Shown here one piece after another: positions 1 to 9,920 of a DNA stretch of 64,000 bases. The notes below the pieces were generated by a model. That model was given only the letters and a program-made list of their open reading frames with translations, was not told where the DNA came from and did no database searches. Position numbers and translations under genes: made by a program. Each line of letters begins with the position of its first letter. Within the stretch, counting starts at the first letter, position 1. This stretch comes from Cichorium intybus (taxonomy: Eukaryota > Streptophyta > Magnoliopsida > Asterales > Asteraceae), in the NCBI GenBank assembly GCA_023525715.1, contig CM042012.1, positions 56,788,705-56,852,704 on the forward strand, given 5' to 3'.

Positions 1-2
1 CA

Positions 3-1052
3 ATTTGGGCCCAACTCTTGGAACTCATGGTTAATACCTGCCAAATGCAAAAGGATCAGGCCGATGCTCTTATAAGATTGCAAGACTCATTAGATCAGTT
101 GGAGAAAATTAGGGAATGTCCACCACCCTCGCCAAAACCCGAGGCGAGTGATTTTTATACCCATGATAATGTGTGTGAACCTGCATCACCTGAACATGTG
201 ATGGAAGGAAATGCACCCTGGGAAAGTCAAGAGACCACTCAAAGGGTCGAAAATGTTGAGGAAGAGGTTGTAGGTGACAATGCTACCTTTGACTCAACAA
301 CTTTTGATGTTTTTGAAAATGTTAATAATGTTGAGCTGGTGATGAGTGAATCCATACCATCACCAGACAATTTGGTTGATGAGGATGTTGAGGAGGAGGC
401 TGTAAGTGACAGTACACACCCCAGCCCAACAATTCCAGAAATTTTTCAAAAATTTGAACATTTTGAAAGTAAGGAACTGGTGATTGGTGACCTTATATCA
501 CCAGCAGATAAAACCAGTCGCTCACTCTTGGTGCCGATCCACCTGTTGGACGAGGATCAAGATGATGATGACGACAAGGTGGTTTTTGAAAACAATAAAC
601 ATGATTTCTTTGCCGCTCATGACTCATTAATGAATGAAAAATTAGATGCGATCAATACCATCGATGAGGATATTCGGGAGCATACCAATATTATGCCTTC
701 CGATTCCATTTGATTGAAAAATTTTTATTGGTACTGCGGACCAAAACCATACATTATAGATAACATGCAATATGTGAGCAACAAACGAGGCGCAAAACAA
801 CTACTGGAAGCAGCATTGGGCGCGCTCCACATCAAACTTGTGATCTTGAAGAGATATAGAAGGAAAGATCGAGCTTGGAGGTTTAAAGCTACTTCTAAGC
901 ATTCGCGGGAAATAATCGCAAAACGACGACCGGGCAGCAGCAGGAGAACCGGCAAGCCATTCGACCTAGGAAAGCTGAAGGAGCATGTGGACAACGAAGG
1001 GACGATGGTGATTGAAAATCAGCAAAGGAAGATGGCGTACGATCCACCGTAG
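3..1052 (+). pseudogene. gag C-terminal region of element A (5' end outside window)
   Basis: One reading frame runs in from the left edge to the TAG at about 1050, broken by one in-frame TGA at 711-713. The sister copy has CAA there (IQLENFYWYC against I-stop-LKNFYWYC). The protein is acidic and rich in D/E runs such as DEDQDDDDDKV, followed by a basic segment (LKRYRRKDRAWRFKATSK, then KRRPGSSRRTGKP). It matches the C-terminal half of the minus-strand gag at 31018-32083 almost segment by segment. I see no CCHC zinc knuckle and no protease motif. Gag forms the virus-like particle in LTR retrotransposons; this part would be the linker downstream of the capsid domain. The basic tail is not recognised. 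Confidence 0.8.
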
Positions 1053-1193
1053 CTGCAGAAGCACGTCTGGCTGAAGACGTTAAACTTAGCGCTTGTTGGG
1101 AGGCAACCCATCCTTTATCGGTTAGGTGTAGTGCTTTTAGGAGTAATTAGGAGAATATCATCATCATCATTGCAGGTATTAGTAGTACGAGGC

Positions 1194-1204
1194 AAGTGTG
1201 GGGT
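1194..1204 (+). other. PPT-like motif in the gag/env spacer
   Basis: AAGTGTGGGGT, identical to the core of the polypurine tract next to the 3' LTR (3762-3772). It lies in the spacer ahead of the env-like ORF, upstream of CpG-rich words and a TATA-like box, so the spacer repeats the order PPT, U3-like words, TATA seen at the real LTR. Confidence 0.5.
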
Positions 1205-1254
1205 CAGACGAAGGGCTTTGGAGAATTTGGAAGCCACGACGTGGTAAGGAGAAG

Positions 1255-1480
1255 GGCGCGACGCGGGATCCCAACGTAACTCGATGCGCAGGGGTTACTT
1301 TGGCGACACGTACGAAGCGGATTGCATCCACGCGCGTCGTGGGATACGATCGGTCAGAAAACTCTTTATAAGGTACGTATTCTCATCGCAACCCACACAA
1401 CCACGCCGCGTAGAGACAGAGCATCCTTTGATCACTCGATTTTTCTCATTTTTCTTGTGTTCTACTGTTCTACTACCACG
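1255..1480 (+). promoter_or_regulatory. Promoter-like module and leader exon before the env-like ORF
   Basis: CpG-rich words (GCGCGACGCGGG, GGCGACACG, CACGCGCGTCGTGG) lie at 1255-1343, followed by a TATA-like TTTATAA at 1365-1371. About 110 nt downstream is a good 5' splice site, ACG|GTATGT, with GT at 1481-1482. The words resemble those just upstream of the TATA box in this element's own LTR (3966-4099). The unrelated-sequence spacer of element E (45950-46243) repeats the arrangement. I infer an internal promoter or alternative leader exon for the env-like ORF; transcription is not shown. Confidence 0.45.
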
Positions 1481-1818
1481 GTATGTCTTCTAGAACTAGT
1501 TATTTCACGTTATTACATGCATTTGAATGGTGAATTTGATTGAAATAGCAAAAACTAGAAAACTTAGAAAATCGGCAATGCTGACTCGTAGGGTGTTGTA
1601 TTCGCAAAATCAACACCCTAGGGAGGCTAGTCGGTAGTTAGGGTACCTTGTAGTAGCATTGGATTGAGTTTAACAGGTGAAATCATTGATTTTGGGATTT
1701 TTTTCGTATCATACTTACGGCGCGACGCGCCAAATTCTTGGGCCACATCGCGCGTGTCTGGGCGGGAAGAAGGACTAATTTTGCAAAAAATATTTCGTGT
1801 GTGGTTTCTTTTGTGCAG
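1481..1818 (+). other. Predicted intron upstream of env-like ORF
   Basis: 338 nt from GTATGT to a pyrimidine-rich 3' splice site (TTTCTTTTGTGCAG) that directly abuts the ATG at 1819. Element E has a 346-nt counterpart (46244-46589) with GTATGT and TTTTTTTGCAG|ATG. A CpG word (GGCGCGACGCGCC) also lies inside this intron at 1715-1727. Confidence 0.5.
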
Positions 1819-3102
1819 ATGGAGTTCAGGCGTGATCACCCATTTCTTCGGTTCCCACAGGTCTTAGACGATACACCCCAGTAAGAGGCCCGACGAGACG
1901 AGCTGAGTACCCGCCCAGTACTCGCGGCTATCATGCTGGATCGATCCGTTTTGACACAGGCTGGTCTTTGGGCCGAGTTGGAGCCATTCATCCATCGCAC
2001 CTGGGCTGATGGAGAGTTCACTTTGACGTGTCACGGCTGGGGTAGGCTGATGGCCAACGAGGATGATGTGGTCTACAAGGAGCTCCTTCTTGAGTTCCTT
2101 TCGACTGTTAGATACACACCGGCTTCACGGGAGACACAGTACCAGTTGGTTCGGTTCAGACTGGGTGGAGAGAGTAGGGAATGCAATATACGCGAGTTCG
2201 GGAGGCGCATGGGGATCTATACGGCGGCAAAGCTAGTGAGCCGCCATTTTGTACCATTTTTACGGGCATGTATCAGGGGACAGCCTTGTCGGGAGGCCAA
2301 TGCAGTTATCTGGGCAGCGATGTCCAATGACCAGTTTGAGGCGGGGTTGGCCAGGGAGAGCCAGCTCCGCAATCCACTACACCGCTTGATGCACCGGATC
2401 ATATCCACTTCTATTATGCAGAAGTGTGGATATGAGAAGGTGTCGGGAGACGACATGACCTTCATGTGGGCGATGTCTGATGCCACCAGATTCCTCCACC
2501 TGCCATACGCACTGACAGTCTCCCTCACGACCCGATCCGCGGGTATAGCCAACAGCAGCCCCATGGCCGGTGGGCATTATGTCACTCGTTTGGCCAGATT
2601 ATATGGCCTTCTGACTGCTGAGACCGTGTCGACTTTGACGACAACACCACCTACACGGACATCATACCGTTATTTGGAGATCATTGGGCTCATCCACCAG
2701 CCACAGACGGGTGTATACATGAGGGTGCCGACGGTGGCACCACAGGCTCCCCAAGCCCAGCCACAGCCACAGCCACAGCCACAGCCACAGCCACAGCCAC
2801 AGCCACAGCCATAGCCACAGCCACAGCCACAGCCACAGCCACAGCCACAGCCTGAGCAGCCAGCGAGGAGACGGAGACGGAGGGAGGAGCCAGCAGATGA
2901 CAAGCCCCAGCCGTAGTTAGCAGATGTGCTGACTGCCATTCGAGATTTGAGCGATAGGGTTACCAGGCTGGAGGATCAGCAGATATGGATCGGGGAGGTA
3001 TTACTGGATATAGCCTCCCCGTCTGGACGACGCCCACGACCCTTCCCAGCCAGAACCCACGATGATGAGGCGGGTCCATCCCGGATACGTCAGGATGATT
3101 GA
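1819..3102 (+). pseudogene. env-like / ATHILA ORF of element A, three stops
   Basis: A frame of 427 codons runs from ATG 1819 to TGA 3100-3102, broken by TAA 1882, TAG 2812 and TAG 2914. The longest open piece begins at ATG 1933. Segments such as YKELLLEFLSTVRY, RLGGESRECNIREFGRRMG and GGHYVTRLARLYG are typical of the protein annotated in plants as ATHILA ORF-1 / putative plant transposon protein, found after pol in Athila-type elements. A Pro-Gln repeat encoded by (CCACAG)n follows, then an Arg-rich stretch, then a short coiled-coil-like helix (LTAIRDLSDRVTRLEDQQIW). I see no obvious membrane segment. Its function is unknown; an envelope role has been proposed from position alone. All three stops look like CAR-to-TAR changes. 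The homologue in element E is at 46590-46662 plus about 51026-52121. Confidence 0.8.
2755..2852 (+). repeat. (CCACAG)n hexanucleotide repeat within env-like ORF
   Basis: About 15 units of CCACAG encode alternating Pro-Gln. One unit carries TAG in place of CAG (2812-2814) and truncates the ORF. Confidence 0.9.
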
Positions 3103-3761
3103 TGTATTTTCTTGTTATCTTTTTGAGAGACTGTACCAAACTTATGACTATTTAGTATTTTGTTTATATGTTTTAGTATGTTTTTTTTCTTTTTGCATTT
3201 AATTGTTTGTGAGTGTTGCATGTGAATACCAAATGGGGAATCTATGGAAGAGTTGTTTCATGCAAGTGTGGGGTCATTGTGTCCCCTCCACTTGTCATTT
3301 CACCGGCGTGTTTACTGTTGCGCCACAACTCCTGGAAATCTGAAGCGTGAGATGTTCGTATTTTTGTTTCTGTGACAACCAAGTTCCATCAAGCAATCAA
3401 CCGTCTAATGGGTAACTCGTTCTCCCTTGTTTTGAAATAATTTTTATACAACGGGGACGTTGTACGGTTTTAAGTGTGGGGTGGCATTTCTGAAAGCTCG
3501 TTACACGGACAACATCGAATGTCATGGACAATTCTTTTATGGCCTTTAGAATCTGAATGAGTACGTACACTTCATCGTGGACAGAAAATTTGTAATCAAG
3601 GGTTCTTTATAAGTCATGAAAGGATATTCTGGTTATGTTTGCAAAAACTATTTCTATCTAACTCTAGAGACAATAAGCTTTGAAATTGAACACATTCAAA
3701 AATGTTTGATTCTTTGTTAAAATCTGTTAAAAACTCTCTTGCTTGGGGACAAGCAAGGCAC
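3103..3761 (+). other. 3' untranslated region of element A with conserved blocks
   Basis: Non-coding. It holds further PPT-like AAGTGTGGGGT motifs at 3264-3274 and 3472-3482. A roughly 130-bp block at about 3490-3618 is conserved in the minus element (about 18825-18950, reverse complement) and in the more distant element E (about 53175-53310). Shared words include TACACGG, GAATGAGTA and GAAAATTTGTAATCAAG. Confidence 0.7.
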
Positions 3762-3775
3762 AAGTGTGGGGTGTT
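3762..3775 (+). other. Polypurine tract (PPT) of element A
   Basis: AAGTGTGGGGTGTT lies directly before the LTR terminus TGACAACGCC. It is preceded by CTTGGGGACAAG, a block also found before the PPT of element E (53756-53767). Confidence 0.85.
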
Positions 3776-4747
3776 TGACAACGCCTAGTAATATCAAGTA
3801 TTTTAGTCGTTGTTAGGCCCTATTCTTGGTGAAATTATATCATATATACATTGGTATTTCTCACTTTTTGTGCTAGTGCTTGTTTGCAAAGAAATGTTAT
3901 AATCAGGGACTAAATGCAGACAATTGAAGAAGTTTTGAGGATAATGTCAAATTCAGTCGAATGAACACGCGCGCTGCGGGAATGAAGCCATGCGCGACGT
4001 GCCACGTCAAAAGTTGAGGCGGTGAAGAGAATTCAAATAGTGAAAAAATGGGGATAAGGCTCTACGCCCGACGCGGCTAGAGGTCTTACGCGTCGTGGAT
4101 TCTAATTTTCCACAAGTATAAATAGAGGCTTCTAGGTCGAAAAAAGGAGGCGAAGATCAGACCCTAAGGTGGACTTACGGCAACTTTGACTCAAGTTTCG
4201 AGATTCCAGCAGCCCTTTGTGGTATTTTTATGTTTTCACTTTAATTTCAATATTAGTTTAGCTCTTTTAGTTCTTAGCTTAGTGTTTCTGGAGTGTGACA
4301 GCCAGTAGCAGTAGGTTAAAGTTATTTAATTTCGTATTTGAATGTTTTGGATATTCTGGTTTTGAGTTTAATACAAGTAATCATTCAGTTCATGTTTTAT
4401 TGCACTTTTTACATTTATTTATGTTTGAATGAGTTTTGAATGCTTTTGGTTTGTGTTATTGTTTCTGGATTCTGAATATAGTTTCTGATTTCAGTAAGCA
4501 ATCTAGGGTTAGACTTTAATTTAGTTTCATTTAGTTTATGTTTGGTTTTGATTTTGGATTTGAGATTTCTGTGTGTTTTGGGAAAGTGGAAGTTAGTCCC
4601 TCTGGCTGTAGCGTAACACTACAGTTGGTAAGCTATCGTCTTGTCTTGACCACCAAACTCCCGTGGATCGACCATTACTACCGCTGTACTAGTGAGTGTG
4701 AGGTTTTAATTTCTTATTTTTGACCGCACGACGACCTAGGCGTGTCA
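3776..4747 (+). mobile_element. 3' LTR of element A (972 bp)
   Basis: Starts TGACAACGCCTAG after the PPT and ends CCTAGGCGTGTCA, so the termini form an extended inverted repeat. It is homologous, in opposite orientation, to the LTRs at 17663-18651 and 34372-35366. It contains TATAAATA at 4117-4124, preceded by CpG-rich words at 3966-4099. Near its end is a tract (CCGTGGATCGACC, 4672-4684) whose like recurs near the 3' end of the LTRs at 33061 and 53781. The target-site duplication cannot be tested because the 5' end is outside the window. Confidence 0.9.
4117..4124 (+). promoter_or_regulatory. LTR TATA box
   Basis: TATAAATA, 341 nt into the LTR. The two LTRs of the minus-strand sister element have the same box (reverse complement TATTTATA at 18315-18322 and 35030-35037). 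Confidence 0.75.
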
Positions 4748-5832
4748 GAAAGAAAAAAAGAAAAAATCAAATATAAATTAGTTATCTAACCTTATTGTAT
4801 GACCATCTTTAACACATAATGAATATATATTTCATTTCATTTATCCCTTTCAAACGCATGTCCCTAATTACTCTAAAAATTAAAATGCTAGTTAATTATA
4901 ATTAGAATGCTAAACCAGCTGTGCTTTATTAACAAAGTATATTGCTATTTAGCATGAACATTATTACAATTGTCATTGTCCTAGGATCATAAAAGCCAAT
5001 TGCTTCTTTATTAACAAAGTATATTGCTATTCTAGCATGCCTATTATGGCTATTGTCATTGTTCAACGATCATAACAACCACCTTTGTCCATTCATGACC
5101 ATACGCAACCTGATTACAACATTGTATACCTAATTATAACTAGTATACCTTTTACATTCTACTTCTAGTTGGATATTTAAGTTTGACTGCAATGGACCTA
5201 TACCATATCAGAATTGATTACAACATTGTAAATTCTACAATATACTTTTTATTTTTTATTATATATGAAGCTAAATTGATTACAATATTTTTTATGGATC
5301 AACCACAAAGTATGTTGTTATTCCATATTTGGTCGCTACATTTTACGTCTATTCCACTCTGTGTAGGTTTATATAACACAGAAGTGAAGCAAATTATATT
5401 AAAATTTTATAACAAAGTAAATAAAACTATATCACAATCCAGAAGTGGCCTTGTTGCTGGAAATTAATTCTTTTCCTGTATTGTTAATTTGACTTTGTGT
5501 AGGCCGATGATTGGAAACAAAAGAAAGCAAGAGCAAAGTGTACAAAGATAAATGAATGACTATGAGAAAAGTATACGTTTGAGGTTCAAGAATACCTAGC
5601 AATATTACAAGATTTGGAAGCTAAACATCCATATCACACGAAAGAAATAATACATATAGGAGCTTTTCAATTACTTTTTCATGATTGCGATTGACAAATT
5701 TATGTTGACTATGATTTATGGTTGTTTCTTTGAGTTTGGAAATACATGACAATGTACATAATAATATTATCTATGTTATATATGTTATTCTTATTATGGT
5801 GTAGTTAAATCAGTGATGCATGTTATTAGAAT
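4748..5832. other. Intergenic sequence, no gene recognised
   Basis: A/T-rich. A diverged tandem duplication with an 82-bp period begins at 4925 and 5007; both units start TTTATTAACAAAGTATATTG and carry TTGTCATTG plus GATCATAA. The longest open frame (5183-5467) has no recognisable motif and unremarkable composition, and I do not call it a gene. Confidence 0.5.
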
Positions 5833-6464
5833 TTGTTGCACGTGAAACAATGATGTTACAAATGTATAGAACATGATGTGTATGCATCAGGAGAAAAATT
5901 GTTGCATAAGCGTTAGGTATTTCAAAAAGAGAGTTGAATTTGAGCATGAGAAATGTTGCATTTATTGGAATTAAAAATGTAAAAGAGGATGTGTATAATA
6001 TTAAAAAAAAAGGTTGCCTTTATCACTAAAACATAGTAAACGTTGCATTTGGGTGTAAAAAGGTTGCATTTTCTTATAAATAAACCTATAATCAAGGTTG
6101 CATTCAAGCATAGAAGAAGTTGCATTTAAGCGTAAAAATCGTTGCCTGCTCTGATTTGGCTTCCTTTAACGGATTTGATCGACATTTCGTGCCTGCAGTC
6201 ATGCTGAATTCGACCTTTTATCAGGGTAGCGTAGTAAGGTCAAGCATAAAAAAAAGTTGCATTTGCATGTAAAAGAGGTTGCATACTAAAAAGGTTGCAT
6301 CTAAATAATACATGCAACTCTTTCGAAAATGGTTGCATTATCTAACAAAAAGGTTGCTTTAGGTCTAAGGCAACTTCACCTCACGCAACCATTGGAAAAA
6401 GGTTGCTTTAGCCATAATGCAACCATTTCTAGGCTTATTGCAACATTTCATTGAGGTTGCATTA
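5833..6464. repeat. Cluster of about 20 GTTGC(A) words, possible transposon subterminal repeats
   Basis: The words GTTGCAT, GGTTGCATT, GGTTGCTT and GTTGCC recur about every 15-60 bp. They are mostly on the plus strand up to 6365 and then mixed with inverted copies (GCAACC at 6370-6445). Dense short motifs in this style are known at the subterminal regions of CACTA-type and some other DNA transposons, where transposase binds. I found no convincing terminal inverted repeat or transposase, so the class is open. A more GC-rich patch (about 6146-6240) interrupts the array. Confidence 0.5.
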
Positions 6465-7654
6465 GATTCATTTTGTTGAAGTTGATACTTCTGATTTTGG
6501 GGATACAATGAAGTGGCCGATTACCGTAACCGATAAAAAGAGCCATCAAATAATCGTTTGCGAATGATTAATACATTAGTAAGGTTTGTTTAAAACAAAA
6601 CACAATAAGAACACCGAATCTTCATTCAGAACTAAAGGCAATGCAAGAATTTTCGGGTTTAGGAATATCGCTTATCTGTTGTGGTTCCATGCATTTCAAG
6701 AAACTCTGATTCTCTTACTATTCACATTCTTCCTAATATATTCTTCTTCCCATTGAAAGAGAATACGTAGATTAGCTATTGAATTTACAAGGAGTGCTTT
6801 GAGAAACTAGAATCATGAATTTGTAGTTAATATTCCATGTGATGAATTATCATTTTGTTGTAGTTTTAATTTGAATGTGAGGTTATAGGGGTGAGAAGAG
6901 ATGATTAATAATTATAAAGTAATATACTATAATTTGATTATTTAATTATTGAATCATTGATTAGTTAAGGTTTTATGAGTTTAGTGTTCTTGCTAATTAT
7001 TATTATGTTACTTAATTGTTTGTAAACAAGATATTTTATTGTTATTTAACTTATTGCTTTGTTAATAGGCAACCACTCTTTAATTTGTTGAGTTTATTAT
7101 TTATTTAATGTTTGAAGACAACGAATGATGAGGAAACGAGTCATCAATACACAACACAAAAGGGTTAGTTTCTTTATTTATTTTTTTCAATTTTGAATTA
7201 TTGATTTAGATTCACCACGTAGTCGCATACCCTATCTCTTTTTTCTAAATCCAGGATACAAGCAAGTATCGCATCGATACAAGCAAGTATTGCATTGATC
7301 AGTGCTGTCCGCAAATCCAATAAACAACATACACAAGCTAAGAAAGATAGGTAAACCATATAGCACCATACTATACAATTTGACATGGTAATACAATGGC
7401 GATTTAGGGTTACAATTTTCACCATCTTCATTGTTTTCACGGCCAGTATCCAAACAGAATTTTGTATCATCTTGACAGCTATTTATCATAGTGAATTCAA
7501 AAGCAATCAATGTACATTTAGTTGCATGAAACTTAAATATAAAGCAGTGGTAATCAACAAAACCTACATCTATACCTTATTCCAACAATCTTTGATCTTT
7601 AAACCTTTATCAACCATGTATCCTTTGTAACTTATATTCTTTGATCATATGTGT
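6465..7654. other. Intergenic and 3' flank of the aspartyl protease gene
   Basis: A/T-rich with no gene recognised. The last few hundred bases before 7655 would hold the 3' UTR of the minus-strand protease gene. Candidate poly(A) signals exist, but A/T-rich sequence makes them uninformative. Confidence 0.5.
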
Positions 7655-8925
7655 TCATGCACATCCTCCAGAGCCAAATCCTACCTTTCCTCCATTCACA
7701 TCATACACAACCTCCAATGTCTTCTGCTGAGTATTCCCAAATATACCAATATCAGAATCATCCCCATTCGCGGCAAAAGCCAAACACACTTGACTGATCC
7801 CATTTGCATAAAGTATCCCTTGAGGTGCAATATCCACGTTTGTATTCCCACCCCAAACTAGACTTATCTTTGGTATTTTAACACTGGTAAATTTACTGAA
7901 ATCATAGCACGTATCAAGTATAGACAACGCTTTAGTCATGGGGTATTGTGTCATCTGTGCTTTAAATGCCGTACTAAGAGCCGAGTAGGCCGTAGGTGGT
8001 AGCCGAGTAATAACCGTTCCAGAGTCTATGATCATTCCCGATGTTGAAAAGACGGTCGGACTTATCGATAGTTTATTTCCACCAACGTATATATATTCAA
8101 GATCAAGCCCATAGAACGAGCTCCCTTGTGAGCTAGACAGGGGAGTGAACTTAACGCCGGATGCAGCTCCGCCAGCTCCAAAGTTCAAGTAACCAGTACC
8201 GCTAGACCTTGATGGGAGACAGTAGGAGAAGACTTTCCCGTATTTTTTAGCGGCTTGTGAGACAATAGAGAGCTGGTCACGACCAAGCCCAAGCAGTCCG
8301 GCGGCACCGCCGAATAGTCCTTGGTTGTTTTGGCCACACCCGAAGTAGAAGTCATCGATTATATCTTTTGAAGTCAGTGTAAGTTTATCTTTTCCAAAGA
8401 ATCCGACTGAGAATGACTGGTCGCCATACTGGATCCCGTAGACGCAGGTTGACGAGCTGCAACCGGGTGTATTTCCGGTGGCGGAAGTGAGACCGGAGCA
8501 CACGGTGGAGGTGCAGGAGATGTTGGTGTAGGTGGTGGATGCGGACGGTACGAATATGGGTTCTTGCTGGCTGTAGCATGACCGAGCACATGGCTGGCAT
8601 TGGGTCCATGTTAAGTCACTTCCTGTGTCAAAAATGAGCGAGAGGTCTTTCTTCGGAGTCCCTAATCCGACGGTCACTATATAGTTGCCGGAGCCGATTG
8701 AGCTACCGGATTTTGCAGGGATTGTTGCCTTCGAGCTCTTCGCGTCTTTTTTTCTGGTGGTCGTGATGGGTTGACTGGTCGTCAACCGGGACCTGATTGA
8801 GTCCACTCTGGATTGGTCATGAGAGAAGACTTCTTCGACGGTCAAGGGTTTGACCATGTCTTCACTAAATTTAGTACACGGTCCATGTTTGTGAACCACT
8901 TCCAGTGATCCCTTTTTCTTGCCAC
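7655..8925 (-). CDS. Pepsin-like (A1) aspartyl protease, exon 2
   Basis: Exon 2 encodes codons 62-484 of a plant aspartyl protease of the nepenthesin/CND41/AED1-like group. It begins at a 3' splice site (minus strand GCATTAG|GTGGC) and continues exon 1 in phase (G|GT). Prosegment motif: LEVVHKHGPC. First catalytic Asp: IFDTGSDLTWTQC (about residue 161). Flap Tyr: IQYGDQS (about 228). Second catalytic Asp: MIIDSGTVITRL (about 362). The cysteine pattern and the terminal VGFGSGGCA are typical of the family. No frameshift or stop interrupts it. Such enzymes are made as secreted zymogens and cleave proteins in the apoplast or organelles; some act in defence or senescence. The substrate cannot be told from sequence. 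Full length, 484 aa, fits the family. Confidence 0.95.
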
Positions 8926-9877
8926 CTAATGCATGAATTTAGATTTTATTCAGTCATTGTTTTCGAAGAGTTTAAATCAGATTACATACTCAATGGGGTA
9001 AATCCTACAATTGTACGTTGCAGAAGTAATATTTCATAATGATTGCTCAATGCCTATGTTATTTAATTGATGTGTTTCATTTCAACATATTTAAATTTGT
9101 AATAAACTCTGTACCATATATGAAACATTACAGTTATTATTGTATTTACATATGGGATAGTAAAGGTTTATATTTTGGTACATTATACAAAATATTTTTG
9201 CTACGTAATCAACTTAACAAGCACTTAGGTCGTTGCTAATTTCCTAGTAAAATTACGTAAAACCGAAGTAACCAAAGTAGTTATTTTATTTAGGGCTGTT
9301 TTATATGTGTTGATTGAGTAAAACTGACTCGGTTAGTGTCTGACTCATCCTACAGGCAACCTCGTAAAAGGTATATTTTAGGATTAAGACCGAATGGGAG
9401 AAAAATTTTGGGTTATCAAATGATCTAATTCTGACCGAGTCAGACATAATCTATTACTGAACCAGTAAAAGACAAATCAATTAACCAACACATTGCATAG
9501 CCAATGCGATAAACGACTCTCCAATTATTCACATTAGTGACTACAACCAAGACAACCATTTATTGCATAGATGATTTTTGTTTTCTTTATATCTACACCC
9601 AAACTATGATATTTATCGATTTCGTTAACAATAAAATATATCTGAAGTTTTTTCATTATAAGATGATAAAGAAATAAATAAAATCACTCTCTATCTTTGA
9701 CGAAAAAAATATCTGCCATTATATTTTCATCGAAAAATAAAATTAAATCTATAAAAACTAAAATTTATTTAAAAGACAAAAAATGAAGACTAATAGAGTA
9801 GCTCCTGGTGGCGTGAACAATGAAAATGGAGAGGAGAATTTGGCCTCGCCGACGTGCTCGGTGGCTATATGTGTTTT

Positions 9878-9878
<1 letters not shown>

Positions 9879-9918
<40 letters not shown>
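9879..9918. repeat. Poly(T) tract, 40 nt
   Basis: Uninterrupted T run, which is poly(A) on the gene's strand, inside the protease intron. It could be a retroposon tail; no adjacent LINE or SINE body was recognised. Confidence 0.8.

Positions 9919-9920
<2 letters not shown>

Larger units (their letters stand above)
1..4747 (+). mobile_element. Athila-type Ty3/gypsy element A, 3' portion, pol-less
   Basis: The window opens inside gag of a plus-strand LTR retrotransposon. In order it shows the gag C-terminal part, a short conserved tail ending at the GGGAGGCAACCC sequence that normally follows pol in Athila-type elements, a spacer, an env-like ORF, a 3' untranslated region with a polypurine tract, and an LTR. 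No protease, reverse transcriptase or integrase lies between gag and the spacer. The related minus-strand element at 17663-35366 has the same arrangement, so the loss of pol is a family trait, not damage to this copy. The 5' LTR and PBS lie outside the window. Assignment to Athila rests on the env-like ORF, the PPT and the tRNA-Asp PBS of the sister copy. Confidence 0.85.

Noticed and set aside
5183..5467. 94-codon ORF in the intergenic region
   Set aside because: No motif, biased composition and no promoter context.
8374..8609. Two small minus-strand frames inside the protease exon
   Set aside because: Out-of-frame shadows of the aspartyl protease coding sequence.
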